From Verrucomicrobiota bacterium (lineage in GTDB: Bacteria; Verrucomicrobiota; Kiritimatiellia; Kiritimatiellales; Pontiellaceae): 46,355 nt of DNA. The notes under the pieces are model-generated. The model saw nothing but the letters and a program-made list of their open reading frames with translations, did no database searches and was not told the DNA's origin. Below are positions 36,204 through 45,900 of this stretch, one piece after another (the stretch's first letter is position 1; every line of letters starts with the position of its first letter). The position numbers were made by a program, and so were the translations under genes. Location of the stretch: contig JAJRRI010000019.1 in assembly GCA_024279685.1 (NCBI GenBank), positions 1 to 46,355 of the forward strand. The letters run 5' to 3'.

Positions 36204-36991
36204 TAGCCCTCCGCCTTTGCTTCGTCCCAGAACGCATCTAGTTCTTCCAAACTGAAGGCCTTAAAATCTTTACCCGAAGCATGAACCCTCTCTTCTACAA
36301 ACTGGAAGCGACGGACAACTTTCTTAATATTGTGGTTCAGTAACTCCTCGGGATTATGGCCGAGAAAGCGGCTCACGTTCACGGTGGAAAAGAGTAGATC
36401 GCCCAGTTCATCACGAATATCCGCCTCATGATTCCGGGCGATGGCCTCCTTCACCTCTTCGATCTCTTCGTGCAGCTTGTCAAAAACCTCATCAATATGT
36501 TTCCAGTCGAATCCAGCTCGAGCGGCACGTTTCTGTACTTGATGAGCCTTTTGTAAGGCCGGCAGATGCTTCGGAATTCCGGCGACAATGGAGGCGAGTT
36601 TATCGCCATCTTTCTTCTCCGATTTTTTGATGGCATCCCAGTTTTGAAGTACCTCGTCCGTACCGGAAACCTCTAGTTCGCCAAAGACATGCGGATGCCG
36701 GCGCTCTAATTTATCGGCAATCGCAGTGGCGACATCGGAAAACTCAAATTGGCCTTCCTCTGCGCAAATTTGGCTTTGGAAAACGATTTGTAACAGCAAA
36801 TCGCCGAGTTCCTCTTCCAGGTCGGAATAATTTCCGTTTTCGACGGCATCGATCACCTCGTAGGCTTCTTCAATCAGCCCTGATTTCAATGAATCTAGTG
36901 TCTGTTCCTGATCCCACGGGCAACCGTCCGGACCGCGCAACTTACGCATCACACCTAATAACCGTTCCAATGCTGCGCTTGCCTTAGTCAT
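36203..36991 (-). CDS. mazG: Nucleoside triphosphate pyrophosphohydrolase MazG
   Basis: MazG hydrolyses (d)NTPs to NMP and pyrophosphate, cleaning noncanonical nucleotides and lowering ppGpp-related stress. The 262-residue protein has two MazG repeats: the first with EEAYEVIDAV and EEELGDLLLQ (about residues 41-68), the second with HEEIEEVKEA and RDELGDLLFS (about 173-202). These hold the EExxE and ExxD metal ligands. The ATG at 36991 has AGGAGG 6 bases upstream. It follows the HAD-like gene at 37058, but a strong terminator at 37009-37037 lies between, so it is probably expressed from its own promoter or by readthrough. Confidence 0.95.
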   Translation of the reverse strand: MTKASAALERLLGVMRKLRGPDGCPWDQEQTLDSLKSGLIEEAYEVIDAVENGNYSDLEEELGDLLLQIVFQSQICAEEGQFEFSDVATAIADKLERRHPHVFGELEVSGTDEVLQNWDAIKKSEKKDGDKLASIVAGIPKHLPALQKAHQVQKRAARAGFDWKHIDEVFDKLHEEIEEVKEAIARNHEADIRDELGDLLFSTVNVSRFLGHNPEELLNHNIKKVVRRFQFVEERVHASGKDFKAFSLEELDAFWDEAKAEG

Positions 36992-37008
36992 TCAATTCCT
37001 CCTGCTAC

Positions 37009-37037
37009 AAAAAAGGCGTTCCGAGAACGGAACGCCT
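37009..37037 (-). terminator. Intrinsic terminator after the HAD-like gene
   Basis: A perfect 10-bp stem, AGGCGTTCCG (37014-37023) with CGGAACGCCT (37028-37037), has a 4-base loop. Read on the minus strand it runs into six T. It lies 20 bases after the stop of the HAD-like gene. Confidence 0.9.
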
Positions 37038-37057
37038 GTCACTCAAAGTTCTATGGC

Positions 37058-37753
37058 CTACAGACGTAAGGTCAGATCTAGAATGTCCTTTGCTTTCACA
37101 TCGCTCAGTGATTCGAGCACCATCTTAGCCCCGCTATAATCCTGGAAATCAGTATATTCGTCCGGCACGGCAATACAAGCTGCTCCGGCAGTCAGGCTGC
37201 CTTTACAGGCAATTTGCGAGGAAACAACGGCTACAAGTGTAGCGTCTTCCTTGTCGCATTTTTTGAGCATCTTCAGCCAGCTGTCGGCGCGCGGGAACGA
37301 TTCTTTCACTTCATCGGGAATCACCAGCTCTACGCCCATTTTATCGAGGCCCAACTTAGCCATCAATACGTGGGCCACTTTTTCGGGCAACGCCGTGAAA
37401 GCTAGCACGGGAATGTTCTTCGCCTGGACGGCCTTGATTAGCTTTTCCAAACCGAGATCAAGTTCAGCATCGTTGGCGCAATAGGCCGCAACTTCCTTAT
37501 CCACTGCTGTCACGGCTTTTTCAATGGCATCCGCCTTTTTACCCGCCTGTTTCAGTACACTTGTAATCGCCGCGCGGGATAGAGGGGACATGCCTGAACG
37601 TGCAAAAGAAACCTTCGTGACCTCCACGCCTTTGGTTTTGGCCGCGCGCTGGATGGCAGAAAACTCTATGTGGCGTTTTTTGGCGGCCACATATTCTAAT
37701 TCAAAGATCAGGGCATGGGTTGCACGCTCCTGTTTTTTGTCCTCATCGCTCAT
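37058..37753 (-). CDS. HAD-fold protein lacking the catalytic residues
   Basis: The 231-residue protein follows the order of a beta-phosphoglucomutase-like HAD fold, but every catalytic position is changed. Motif I reads FELEYV (about residues 17-22) in place of FDxDGT, so both Asp are Glu. The motif II-like AFTALPEK is kept. The motif III Lys is replaced around FPRADSWLKML. The motif IV acidic residue is missing in VAVVSSQIACKGS. It probably acts as a binding or regulatory protein rather than a phosphatase. I chose the ATG at 37753 with AAGGAG 7 bases upstream. It is flanked by its own promoter and terminator, so it is a single-gene unit. Function unknown. Confidence 0.6.
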   Translation of the reverse strand: MSDEDKKQERATHALIFELEYVAAKKRHIEFSAIQRAAKTKGVEVTKVSFARSGMSPLSRAAITSVLKQAGKKADAIEKAVTAVDKEVAAYCANDAELDLGLEKLIKAVQAKNIPVLAFTALPEKVAHVLMAKLGLDKMGVELVIPDEVKESFPRADSWLKMLKKCDKEDATLVAVVSSQIACKGSLTAGAACIAVPDEYTDFQDYSGAKMVLESLSDVKAKDILDLTLRL

Positions 37754-37799
37754 AAAAAAACTCCTTAATATCACTTAATTATTTAAAAAATGAGGGCGT

Positions 37800-37828
37800 A
37801 GTGTATGAGGATTGCTTGGTTAGGTCAA
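37800..37828 (-). promoter_or_regulatory. Candidate promoter of the HAD-like gene
   Basis: On the minus strand TTGACC (37828-37823) and TACACT (37805-37800) are spaced by exactly 17 bases, placing the start about 40 bases before the ATG at 37753. Confidence 0.55.
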
Positions 37829-37940
37829 GTATTAGGATTTTAGACCTAAACCCCTTTGCGAACACCTCCCGAAAAATAATTCTCCGATATATAAGGATTG
37901 CAAGGAGGTTACAGGAAGGAGATTATCCTTTTTTTGATGA

Positions 37941-38339
37941 ATGAAAAAGTGTGTTTCTCTGGATTTTTTAATGAAAAATAAAAGCCACATAGAATGTGAA
38001 ATCAGCAATGCTCTCGTCAACTTTGAAAAGGAGTACATGGGGCGGGGGCCACTCGAAACCAAAACCTTCATTGTTGAGAACATGATTATCGTGCGCTTGA
38101 AGGGCGTCTTGACCAAGGCGGAGCTTCAACTCGCGAATGCGGATGAGTCAGATCGCGGGCGGAAATTGATTAAGGATATGCGAGTCGAGTTGATCGAAAG
38201 AGGGCGCCCGTTATTAGAGGCCGTGGTGGAGTCGATTACCGGTCAAAAAGTACTCTCTCTCCATACAGATATTAGCACCGTCACCGGGGAACGAATCATT
38301 ATTTTTACGTTACATGATGTTTTATTCCAAACCCCTTGA
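37941..38339 (+). CDS. MpsC-family (DUF2294) protein
   Basis: This 132-residue protein matches the family formerly called DUF2294, named MpsC after a staphylococcal locus (MpsABC) linked to cation translocation and membrane potential. It shows the family core LKGVLTKAELQLA (about residues 52-64), GRKLIKDMR, and the C-terminal TDISTVTGERIIIFTL. MpsA/MpsB-like (DabBA) genes are not nearby, so a link to them is unproven here. The start is uncertain: ATG at 37941 or 37971, neither with a close ribosome site, though GGAG lies about 20 bases before the first. It is followed by a possible promoter and a terminator. Confidence 0.7.
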   Translation: MKKCVSLDFLMKNKSHIECEISNALVNFEKEYMGRGPLETKTFIVENMIIVRLKGVLTKAELQLANADESDRGRKLIKDMRVELIERGRPLLEAVVESITGQKVLSLHTDISTVTGERIIIFTLHDVLFQTP

Positions 38340-38364
38340 CAGTTTCCTGTCGGATCAATATGTT
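38336..38364 (+). promoter_or_regulatory. Promoter-like boxes at the end of the MpsC-family gene
   Basis: TTGACA (38336-38341), overlapping the stop codon, and TATGTT (38359-38364) are spaced by exactly 17 bases, so a transcript would start near 38371 toward purE. Confidence 0.5.
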
Positions 38365-38370
38365 CCGCGC

Positions 38371-38465
38371 CAATTAATCGACGGTGGATCAACTGAGGGT
38401 CACTAATTGATCGGCAGAAAATAGGCCGCAGTGCAATCCAATGCATTGCGGCCTATTTATTTTTA
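38371..38465 (+). ncRNA. Candidate short RNA or purE leader with terminator
   Basis: From the predicted start near 38371 a transcript would reach an intrinsic terminator after about 95 bases. The segment holds CAATTA/TAATTG pairing and then the terminator. It could be a small RNA, or a leader that controls purE 90 bases downstream by attenuation. Alternatively the terminator simply serves the MpsC-family gene. No known riboswitch consensus was recognised. Confidence 0.3.
38420..38465 (+). terminator. Intrinsic terminator upstream of purE
   Basis: An 11-bp stem, AATAGGCCGCA (38420-38430) with TGCGGCCTATT (38447-38457), has an inner TGCA/TGCA extension and runs into TTTATTTTT. Confidence 0.85.
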
Positions 38466-38553
38466 GACGGGAAGAATCGAGGCGTACGGAAGGGTGGATA
38501 CCACGGACAGCGATCGCCTACTAGAGAGGCTCTAAAAAAGGAGAATAATTATT

Positions 38554-39060
38554 ATGGACAACACAAAACCATTCGTCGGAATTATCATGGGTTCGAAGTC
38601 GGACTGGGAAACCATGCGCCATGCCGTGGATCTTCTTGAATCCTTCCATATTCCTTTCGAGGTTGAGGTGGTTTCAGCTCACCGAACGCCCGATAAATTA
38701 TTTCATTATGCAGAAGAGGCGGAATCACGCGGAAGCGAGGTCATTATTGCCGGAGCGGGAGGTGCCGCACACCTCCCCGGAATGACCGCCGCTAAAACCT
38801 CGTTACCCGTTCTCGGAGTGCCTATTCAATCCAAGGCTCTCAGCGGCATGGACTCCTTACTTTCTATCGCCCAAATGCCAGCGGGTATTCCAGTCGGAAC
38901 TCTAGCGATCGGTCGTGCCGGAGCTCTTAATGCGGCCTTACTGGCTGCCAGCATATTGGCCAATAAATATGAACCGATTCGAGCGCACCTCAAGGCCTAT
39001 CGCACCGCGCAAACCGAAGCGGTTTTAAACCATCCAGACCCACGTGAGGACACGGTATGA
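38554..39060 (+). CDS. purE: N5-carboxyaminoimidazole ribonucleotide mutase
   Basis: PurE class I converts N5-CAIR to CAIR in purine synthesis. The 168-residue protein has the phosphate-binding GSKSDWETM (about residue 13), the catalytic His in SAHRTP (about residue 43) and [11 protein letters not shown] (about residue 69). A GGAG site lies about 10 bases before the ATG. The end overlaps purK by 4 bases (ATGA), matching the usual purE-purK partnership in which PurK supplies N5-CAIR. Confidence 0.96.
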   Translation: MDNTKPFVGIIMGSKSDWETMRHAVDLLESFHIPFEVEVVSAHRTPDKLFHYAEEAESRGSEVIIAGAGGAAHLPGMTAAKTSLPVLGVPIQSKALSGMDSLLSIAQMPAGIPVGTLAIGRAGALNAALLAASILANKYEPIRAHLKAYRTAQTEAVLNHPDPREDTV

Positions 39061-40148
39061 AGGTTGGAATATTAGGCGGAGGGCAACTTGCACAAATGCT
39101 CGCGCAGTCGGGAATCCCGTTGGGAATGGAATTTGTGTTTGTGAGCCCGGAAAAACAACCCTGTTCCGCACCCTTTGGGGATCATATTTGCGCGGAATAC
39201 GAAGATCCAGAGGCCATCAAAGAACTCATCAAACGCACCGATGTGGTGACGTATGAATTCGAAAATATTCCGGTGCCTCCGCTCGAACTTTTGGAGTTGG
39301 AAATACCACTCTATCCGCCGTCAAAAGTGTTAAAGGTGGCGCAAGATCGGTTCGCTGAAAAGCAAATGTTTTCCGCCTTAGGCATCCCGGTTGGTGCATT
39401 TTTAGCGGTGGACGATCTGGAGGGCTTACGGCAAGCGGTTGAAAAAATTGGCTTGCCTGCCGTGCTAAAGACACGGACCCAAGGATACGACGGGAAAGGG
39501 CAAGTGGTTCTACGCAATACCGATCAGCTCGAAACAGCGTGGGATGCAGTGGGACATGTGCCGTGCATTGTCGAACAGCTCATTAAATTTGACCGCGAGG
39601 TCTCCATCATTGCCGCTCGTGACCCACAGGGAAACAAGGTGTTCTATCCCCTGAACGAAAACGAACACGACGAGGGAATCCTACGGGTTGCGCGAAGCTG
39701 TACAAACGATGCTGCACAGCAAACCGCAGAGGGGTTGATCAACCAAATTCTAGATTCGCTTGAATACGTCGGAGTCCTCGCCCTGGAGCTGTTCCAATGT
39801 GGGGATACCTTGCTGGCTAATGAGATCGCCCCACGGGTGCATAATAGCGGGCATTGGACGATCGAAGGAACTCTAACGTCGCAATTTGAAAATCATTTGC
39901 GAGCCATTTGCGGGCTTCCGTTAGGAAAAACGACCCTCTTGCAACCCACCGCCATGGTCAACCTAATCGGGAAAGTTCCATGCCGAACCGCACTGGAGGC
40001 TGTGGCAGGAACGACGCTCCATCTCTATGGAAAAAAAGAGCGACCGGGCCGAAAAATCGGGCATGTAACCCTCATCGACAAGGCGAATTCTCCAGCAGAA
40101 TTCAATGCGCGTTTATCGGAACTTTCAAGACAAGCTAAAGAGGCATAG
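39057..40148 (+). CDS. purK: N5-carboxyaminoimidazole ribonucleotide synthase
   Basis: PurK makes N5-CAIR from AIR, bicarbonate and ATP. The 363-residue ATP-grasp protein starts with [13 protein letters not shown], has the ATP-binding [16 protein letters not shown] (about residue 137), the metal/ATP motif [14 protein letters not shown] (about residue 257), and the usual length. It overlaps purE by 4 bases. Two tiny open frames and a 168-base gap separate it from carA. Confidence 0.95.
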   Translation: MKVGILGGGQLAQMLAQSGIPLGMEFVFVSPEKQPCSAPFGDHICAEYEDPEAIKELIKRTDVVTYEFENIPVPPLELLELEIPLYPPSKVLKVAQDRFAEKQMFSALGIPVGAFLAVDDLEGLRQAVEKIGLPAVLKTRTQGYDGKGQVVLRNTDQLETAWDAVGHVPCIVEQLIKFDREVSIIAARDPQGNKVFYPLNENEHDEGILRVARSCTNDAAQQTAEGLINQILDSLEYVGVLALELFQCGDTLLANEIAPRVHNSGHWTIEGTLTSQFENHLRAICGLPLGKTTLLQPTAMVNLIGKVPCRTALEAVAGTTLHLYGKKERPGRKIGHVTLIDKANSPAEFNARLSELSRQAKEA

Positions 40149-40162
40149 AGGAGAGTAACTTG

Positions 40163-40201
40163 ATGAAATTGAGCTTTAACGCCGCTCTCGCCCGATTTTA
40201 G
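40163..40201 (+). CDS. Possible 12-residue leader peptide before carA
   Basis: A minicistron encoding MKLSFNAALARF starts 14 bases after the purK stop with GGAG nine bases upstream. A second short frame (MKRVARHACDIDDILNFE, 40224-40280) follows with GGAGG 13 bases upstream. Leader peptides of this kind can sense translation, and carA is often under arginine or pyrimidine control. No attenuator hairpin is clear, so these may be chance frames. Low confidence. Confidence 0.2.
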   Translation: MKLSFNAALARF

Positions 40202-40233
40202 GCGGGGAGGACCAATCTCTCGAATGAAAAGGG

Positions 40234-40262
40234 TTGCAAGGCACGCATGCGACATAGATGAT
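40234..40262 (+). promoter_or_regulatory. Weak candidate promoter for carA
   Basis: TTGCAA (40234-40239) and GATGAT (40257-40262), spaced by 17 bases, lie about 55 bases before the carA start. The match is modest. Confidence 0.25.
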
Positions 40263-40316
40263 ATTCTGAATTTTGAATAAATATCCCTGCTTAAACAGAA
40301 AAAACATACGGAAAAT

Positions 40317-41420
40317 ATGATGAAAAAAGCGATTATTGCACTCGAAGATGGAACCTGTTTTGAGGGTCGTGCATTTGCCGGATCCGGCGAATTCTTTGGA
40401 GAACTGGTTTTTAACACCTCGATGACCGGCTATCAGGAGATTTTAACCGACCCCTCCTACCACGGCCAAATCGTCACCATGACCTACCCACTCATTGGTA
40501 ACTACGGCATCAACGAAGAGGATGTTGAGTCGCGCGGAATCTTTGCACAGGGACTGATCGTTAGCGAATGTTCGCGGGTCTACAGCAACTGGCGCGCGAC
40601 CCAATCCCTGCCCTACTATCTCGAAGAAAATGGCAAGATCGGCATCGACGATGTCGATACCCGCGCCATTACCCTGCACATTCGTGACAAAGGCGCCATG
40701 AAATGCGTCGTTTCCACCGAGGATCTCGACAAAGACAGTCTGGTTGCCAAAGCAAAAGCCTCTAAAGGACTCGTCGGACGCGACCTCGCCACAGAGGTCA
40801 CTTGCGAAAATAAATATGTCTGGCCCGAAGGCGGAAAACCCGATGCCTCCCACAAGGTGGCCGTTATTGATTGTGGTATTAAACTAAACCAATTGCGGAT
40901 CCTCGATGACCTGGGCTGCGAATGTACCGTCTTCCCCAACACCACGGCGGCGGAAGAAATTCTGGCCACCCACCCCGATGGAATCTTTGTCTCCAACGGC
41001 CCCGGCGATCCATCCGGTGCCCCCCAAGTCACCGAACTCGTCGGCAAGCTGATTGAATCTAAAATACCTTTATTTGGAATCTGTTTTGGCCACCAAATGC
41101 TCAGTCTCGCACTGGGTGCCAAAAGCTTTAAACTTAAATTCGGCCACCGTGGCGGCAACCAGCCCATCCAAGACTTGCGCACCACGAAAGTTGAAATTGC
41201 CTCACATAACCATGGCTTTTGCATCGATGCCGACTCGATCAACTCCGATATCGCCGAGGTCACGCACATTAACCTTAACGACAACACCGTCGCCGGAATC
41301 AAACATAAACATCAACCGCTCTTCTGTGTCCAATATCATCCTGAAGCCGCCCCCGGTCCTCACGATCCATTCTACCTCTTCGAAGAGTTCATTGACTTAA
41401 TGAAGGAAAATGCATCATGA
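40317..41420 (+). CDS. carA: Carbamoyl-phosphate synthase small subunit
   Basis: CarA is the glutamine amidotransferase subunit that passes ammonia to CarB. The 367-residue protein has the N-terminal CPSase small-chain domain (FNTSMTGYQEILTDPSY at about residue 33) and a class I GATase domain with the nucleophile in FGICFGHQML (about residue 256) and the His-Glu pair in QYHPEAAPGPHD (about residue 342). Two Met codons start the frame. It overlaps guaA by 4 bases (ATGA), so carA and guaA, both amidotransferase proteins, are coupled, with carB third. Confidence 0.95.
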   Translation: MMKKAIIALEDGTCFEGRAFAGSGEFFGELVFNTSMTGYQEILTDPSYHGQIVTMTYPLIGNYGINEEDVESRGIFAQGLIVSECSRVYSNWRATQSLPYYLEENGKIGIDDVDTRAITLHIRDKGAMKCVVSTEDLDKDSLVAKAKASKGLVGRDLATEVTCENKYVWPEGGKPDASHKVAVIDCGIKLNQLRILDDLGCECTVFPNTTAAEEILATHPDGIFVSNGPGDPSGAPQVTELVGKLIESKIPLFGICFGHQMLSLALGAKSFKLKFGHRGGNQPIQDLRTTKVEIASHNHGFCIDADSINSDIAEVTHINLNDNTVAGIKHKHQPLFCVQYHPEAAPGPHDPFYLFEEFIDLMKENAS

Positions 41421-42964
41421 ACCATCCTGAATGGATAGCGATCCTTGACTATGGGTCGCAAGTTACGCAGTTGATTGCCCGCCGCATCCGCGAGCAGAAG
41501 GTTTACTGCGAAATTATTCGCTTCGATACCTCGGCAGAGGAACTTAAAAAACGGGCGCCAAAGGGCATCATCTTGTCTGGTGGACCCCGTAGCGTACCGG
41601 ACGAAGATTCGCCCAAGTGCGATCCGGCCCTCTTTGATCTCGGAATCCCAATCCTTGGAATTTGCTATGGTATGCAGCTGACCGCCCAGACGCTCGGCGG
41701 ATCGGTTAAACCCGGCCTCAAACGTGAGTTTGGAAAGGCCATGATGAAAATCACTACGAAAAATCCGCTCTTTAGCGGACTCGATCCTGACATTCAGGTT
41801 TGGATGAGCCACGGGGACAAAGTTGAAACTCTGCCCGAAGGGTTTGAAGTCGTCGCCCAATCCGATAACTGCCCCTTCGCCGCCATTCAGAATTTAAACC
41901 GGAATATTTTCGGATTCCAATTCCATCCTGAAGTGGTTCATACCCCGCAAGGAAAAGCGATGCTCTGGAACTTTGCTTTTAAAATCTGCAAATGCTCCGG
42001 CGATTGGGCCATGTCCAAATTGGTTGAAAACACGATCAAACAGGTTCGCGAACAGGTCGGCGATAACCATGTGTTACTCGGCCTTTCTGGAGGGGTCGAT
42101 TCCTCTGTTGTGGCGGCCCTACTCCATACAGCCATCGGCGATCAACTTCACTGCGTCTACGTCGACAACGGCCTTATGCGCTACCGAGAAACTGAAGAGA
42201 TTGAAGACCTTTTCGGAAATGCTTTTGGCATGGATCTTACCGTCGCCCATGCGGGCAATCTCTTCCTTGGCAAACTCAAAGGAATTTCTGATCCCGAAAA
42301 GAAACGCAAAATTATCGGAAATACATTCATTGATGTCTTTTCCGAAAAAGCGCGCGGCTTCGGTGATCAAGTTAAATTTCTAGCTCAAGGCACACTCTAT
42401 CCCGATGTCATCGAGAGTGTCTCCCCGATCGGCGGCCCATCCGCAACGATTAAGAGTCATCACAACGTCGGCGGACTTCCCGACGACCTCCAATTTGATT
42501 TAGTCGAGCCGCTTCGCGAGCTCTTCAAAGACGAAGTCCGCGAAGTCGGTCGCGAGTTGGGTCTCCCGAGCTACGTTGTCGACCGCCAACCCTTCCCCGG
42601 CCCAGGCCTTGCCGTACGTATTATCGGTGACATTACGCCCGAACGGATCGACGTGCTCCAGCAGGCCGACCTTCGCGTCCGTGAAGAAATCATGAAAATG
42701 CCGAACCACCTCGATGTCTGGCAATATTTCGCGGTGCTATTGCCGATCCAAACGGTTGGCGTTATGGGCGACGATCGCACCTACGAAAGCGTGGTTGCCG
42801 TTCGCGCCGTCGAAAGCCGCGACGGGATGACCGCCGATTGGTATAAATTGCCTTACGAAGTAATGGAGTCTATCTCCAGCCGAATTATTAACGGAGTTAA
42901 AGGCGTCAACCGCGTCTGCTACGATATCAGTTCTAAGCCACCAGCCACCATTGAATGGGAATAA
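41417..42964 (+). CDS. guaA: GMP synthase (glutamine-hydrolysing)
   Basis: GuaA converts XMP to GMP with glutamine and ATP. The 515-residue protein has an N-terminal GATase with nucleophile Cys in LGICYGMQL (about residue 80) and the His-Glu pair in QFHPEVVHT (about residue 172). The ATP pyrophosphatase domain has LLGLSGGVDSSVV (about residue 221), and the C-terminal dimerisation domain ends in PPATIEWE. It lies between carA (4-base overlap) and carB (15-base gap), an unusual position, since carA and carB are normally adjacent. Confidence 0.97.
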   Translation: MNHPEWIAILDYGSQVTQLIARRIREQKVYCEIIRFDTSAEELKKRAPKGIILSGGPRSVPDEDSPKCDPALFDLGIPILGICYGMQLTAQTLGGSVKPGLKREFGKAMMKITTKNPLFSGLDPDIQVWMSHGDKVETLPEGFEVVAQSDNCPFAAIQNLNRNIFGFQFHPEVVHTPQGKAMLWNFAFKICKCSGDWAMSKLVENTIKQVREQVGDNHVLLGLSGGVDSSVVAALLHTAIGDQLHCVYVDNGLMRYRETEEIEDLFGNAFGMDLTVAHAGNLFLGKLKGISDPEKKRKIIGNTFIDVFSEKARGFGDQVKFLAQGTLYPDVIESVSPIGGPSATIKSHHNVGGLPDDLQFDLVEPLRELFKDEVREVGRELGLPSYVVDRQPFPGPGLAVRIIGDITPERIDVLQQADLRVREEIMKMPNHLDVWQYFAVLLPIQTVGVMGDDRTYESVVAVRAVESRDGMTADWYKLPYEVMESISSRIINGVKGVNRVCYDISSKPPATIEWE

Positions 42965-42979
42965 TTTAGAGGAAACATC

Positions 42980-45900
42980 ATGCCGAAAAGAGACGACATT
43001 CATCATATTTTAATTATCGGATCCGGTCCAATCGTGATTGGCCAAGCCTGTGAATTTGATTATTCCGGCACCCAAGCGTGTAAGGCACTGCGTGAGGAAG
43101 GATATAAAGTTTCCTTGATTAACAGTAACCCCGCGACGATCATGACTGATCCAGCCACCGCCGATCGCACCTATATCGAACCCATCACGCCCGAAGCCGT
43201 CGAGAAAATCATTATTAAAGAAAAGCCCGACGCTCTACTCTCCACCCTCGGTGGACAAACTGCGCTCAATACGTCCATGAAACTCGTTGACCAAGGCATC
43301 CTCGAAAAGTATGGCGTAGAAATGATCGGTGCTACCTACGATGCCATCATGCGTGGCGAAGAGCGCGAACTCTTTAAACGAATCATGGCTGAAGCCGATA
43401 TTCAAACCCTGCGGAGCTACGAAGTTCATAACCTTGACGAAGCTCGAGTTGTAGCCGAAACCAAACTTGATTTCCCGATCATTATCCGCCCCTCCTTCAC
43501 ACTCGGCGGAACCGGAGGCGGCATTGCCGCCGATATGGACGAGCTGATGCAAATTGCCGAAGGCGGCCTCCAGGCCAGTCTCACGACCGAAGTCTTGCTC
43601 GAAGAATCTGTCTTTGGTTGGAAAGAATACGAGATGGAGGTCATGCGCGATAAAAAAGACAATGCCATCATCATCTGCGCCATCGAAAATATGGATCCCA
43701 TGGGCGTCCATACGGGCGATTCCATTACCGTTGCCCCTGCCCAAACGCTTACCGATCGCGAATACCAAATTTTGCGCGATGCCTCCTTAAAAGTTCTCCG
43801 TGTGGTAGGCGTTGAAACCGGCGGCTCCAACGTCCAATTCTGCATCAACCCCAAGACCGGACAGCTGGCGATCATCGAAATGAACCCGCGCGTCTCGCGT
43901 TCTTCTGCCCTTGCCTCAAAAGCCACCGGATTCCCCATTGCCAAGCTTGCTGCCAAACTCGCTGTGGGCTATACCCTCGACGAACTTTCCAACGACATTA
44001 CTCAAGAAACCCCGGCTTGCTTCGAGCCCTCCATCGACTATGTCGTCACCAAAATCCCGCGCTTTACCTTCGAAAAATTCCCGAAGGCAGATAGTCAACT
44101 GGGAGTCAGTATGAAATCCGTCGGAGAAACCATGGCGATTGGCCGTAACTTTAAGGAATCCTTTCAAAAAGCGTTCCGATCGCTGGAAATTGGAGTGGAT
44201 GGTCTAGATCTGAAAGCAGAAGCCAAAGTCGATGAAACCCGACTCGACGACTATCTACTCACCACGTGTACCGAACGAATGATCGCCATCAAAATGGCTC
44301 TCAAAAAAGGATACAGTTCTGAAAAAATTCACGAAATGACCTTTCTTGACCCCTGGTTTATCGACCAAATTCTTCAACTTATTGAAATTGAAACAAAAAT
44401 ATCTGAGGCCACCGAGTTAGAGTATGATCTACTCAAACTCGCCAAGAAAAACGGATTTTCCGACGATCAGATTGGGGTTTTACGCGGATGCTCCGGAGAT
44501 GATATTCGTGCTCTTCGCAAAGGTCTCGGTATTATTCCGGTCTATAGTCTGGTCGACACCTGCGCGGGCGAATTCGCCGCCTCCACGCCCTATTTTTACT
44601 CCTGCTACGGCGATCTTGACGAAACACGCCAAACAGACAAGAAAAGCGTAATCGTACTTGGCTCCGGCCCCAACCGGATCGGCCAAGGTATCGAGTTCGA
44701 CTATTCCTGCGTCCACACCGTCAAAGCCCTCCGTGAAATGGGGTATGAAGCCATCATGGTCAACTCCAATCCAGAAACGGTTTCGACCGACTATGATACC
44801 TCCGACAAGCTGTACTTTGAGCCACTCACCTTCGAAGACGTTATGAACATCTACGAAGCCGAAAATCCCATTGGCATGATTGTCCAAATGGGCGGACAAA
44901 CTCCACTGAACCTCGCAGACCGACTCCTTGAAGCGGGCGTTCCCATCCTCGGAACATCCCCCAAAAGCATCGCCGCTGCCGAAGATCGCGAACAGTTCCG
45001 TGTCTTGCTCAATAAACTTCAACTCAAACAACCGGAATCGGGAACAGCCCGCACGCTCGACGAAGCTAAGGTCATTGCCAAGCGCATTGGCCTGCCCGTC
45101 ATGATCCGTCCGTCGTTTGTTCTCGGCGGTCGCGCCATGATGGTCGCCTATGAGGAAGATGAACTCGAACCTTTCGTTAATGCTGCTTTTGCTGCCAGCC
45201 CGGAACACCCCGTATTGATCGATCGGTTTCTCGAACACGCCATCGAAGTCGATATTGATCTTATCTGCGATGGGAAAGATGTCTACGTCGGCGGCGTAAT
45301 GGAACACGTCGAAGAAGCCGGCATCCACTCGGGCGACTCCGCCTGCTCGATCCCGCCTTACACGCTTAGTGAGGAGATTATTGCTCGCATTAAAACCGCC
45401 TGTACCGCCATGGCTCTTGAGCTTAATGTGAAGGGGCTGATGAACACACAAATCGCGGTGAAGAACGACGAAATCTACATCATCGAAGTCAACCCGCGTG
45501 CCTCGCGCACCGTCCCCTATGTTTCTAAAGCGACCAACGTGCCACTCGCCAACTTCGCTACACAAGTCATCATGGGTAAGACGCTCGCTGAGCTCGGGCT
45601 CGTCGGCTTCGAACCCAAACTGGAATGGTTCGCTATCAAAGAAGCGGTCTTTCCCTTCAACCGCTTTGCGGGAGTCGACCCCATCCTCGGGCCGGAGATG
45701 AAATCGACCGGTGAAGTGATGGGGATCGACAAGACCTTTGAACTGGCCTACTGGAAAGCCCAAGTCGCAGCAGGACAGGTCTTGCCGACCGAAGGTTCAG
45801 TATTCATTAGCGCCAAAGATCGCGACAAGGATTGGATCGTAGAAATCGGCAAGGAGTTTCATGACCTTGGCTTTAAACTGGTTGCTACCGAAGGTACTGC

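Noticed and set aside
44480-45763. 427-codon open frame antisense to carB
   Set aside because: It lies fully inside carB on the other strand, has no recognisable domain and no promoter, and reflects the codon bias of carB.
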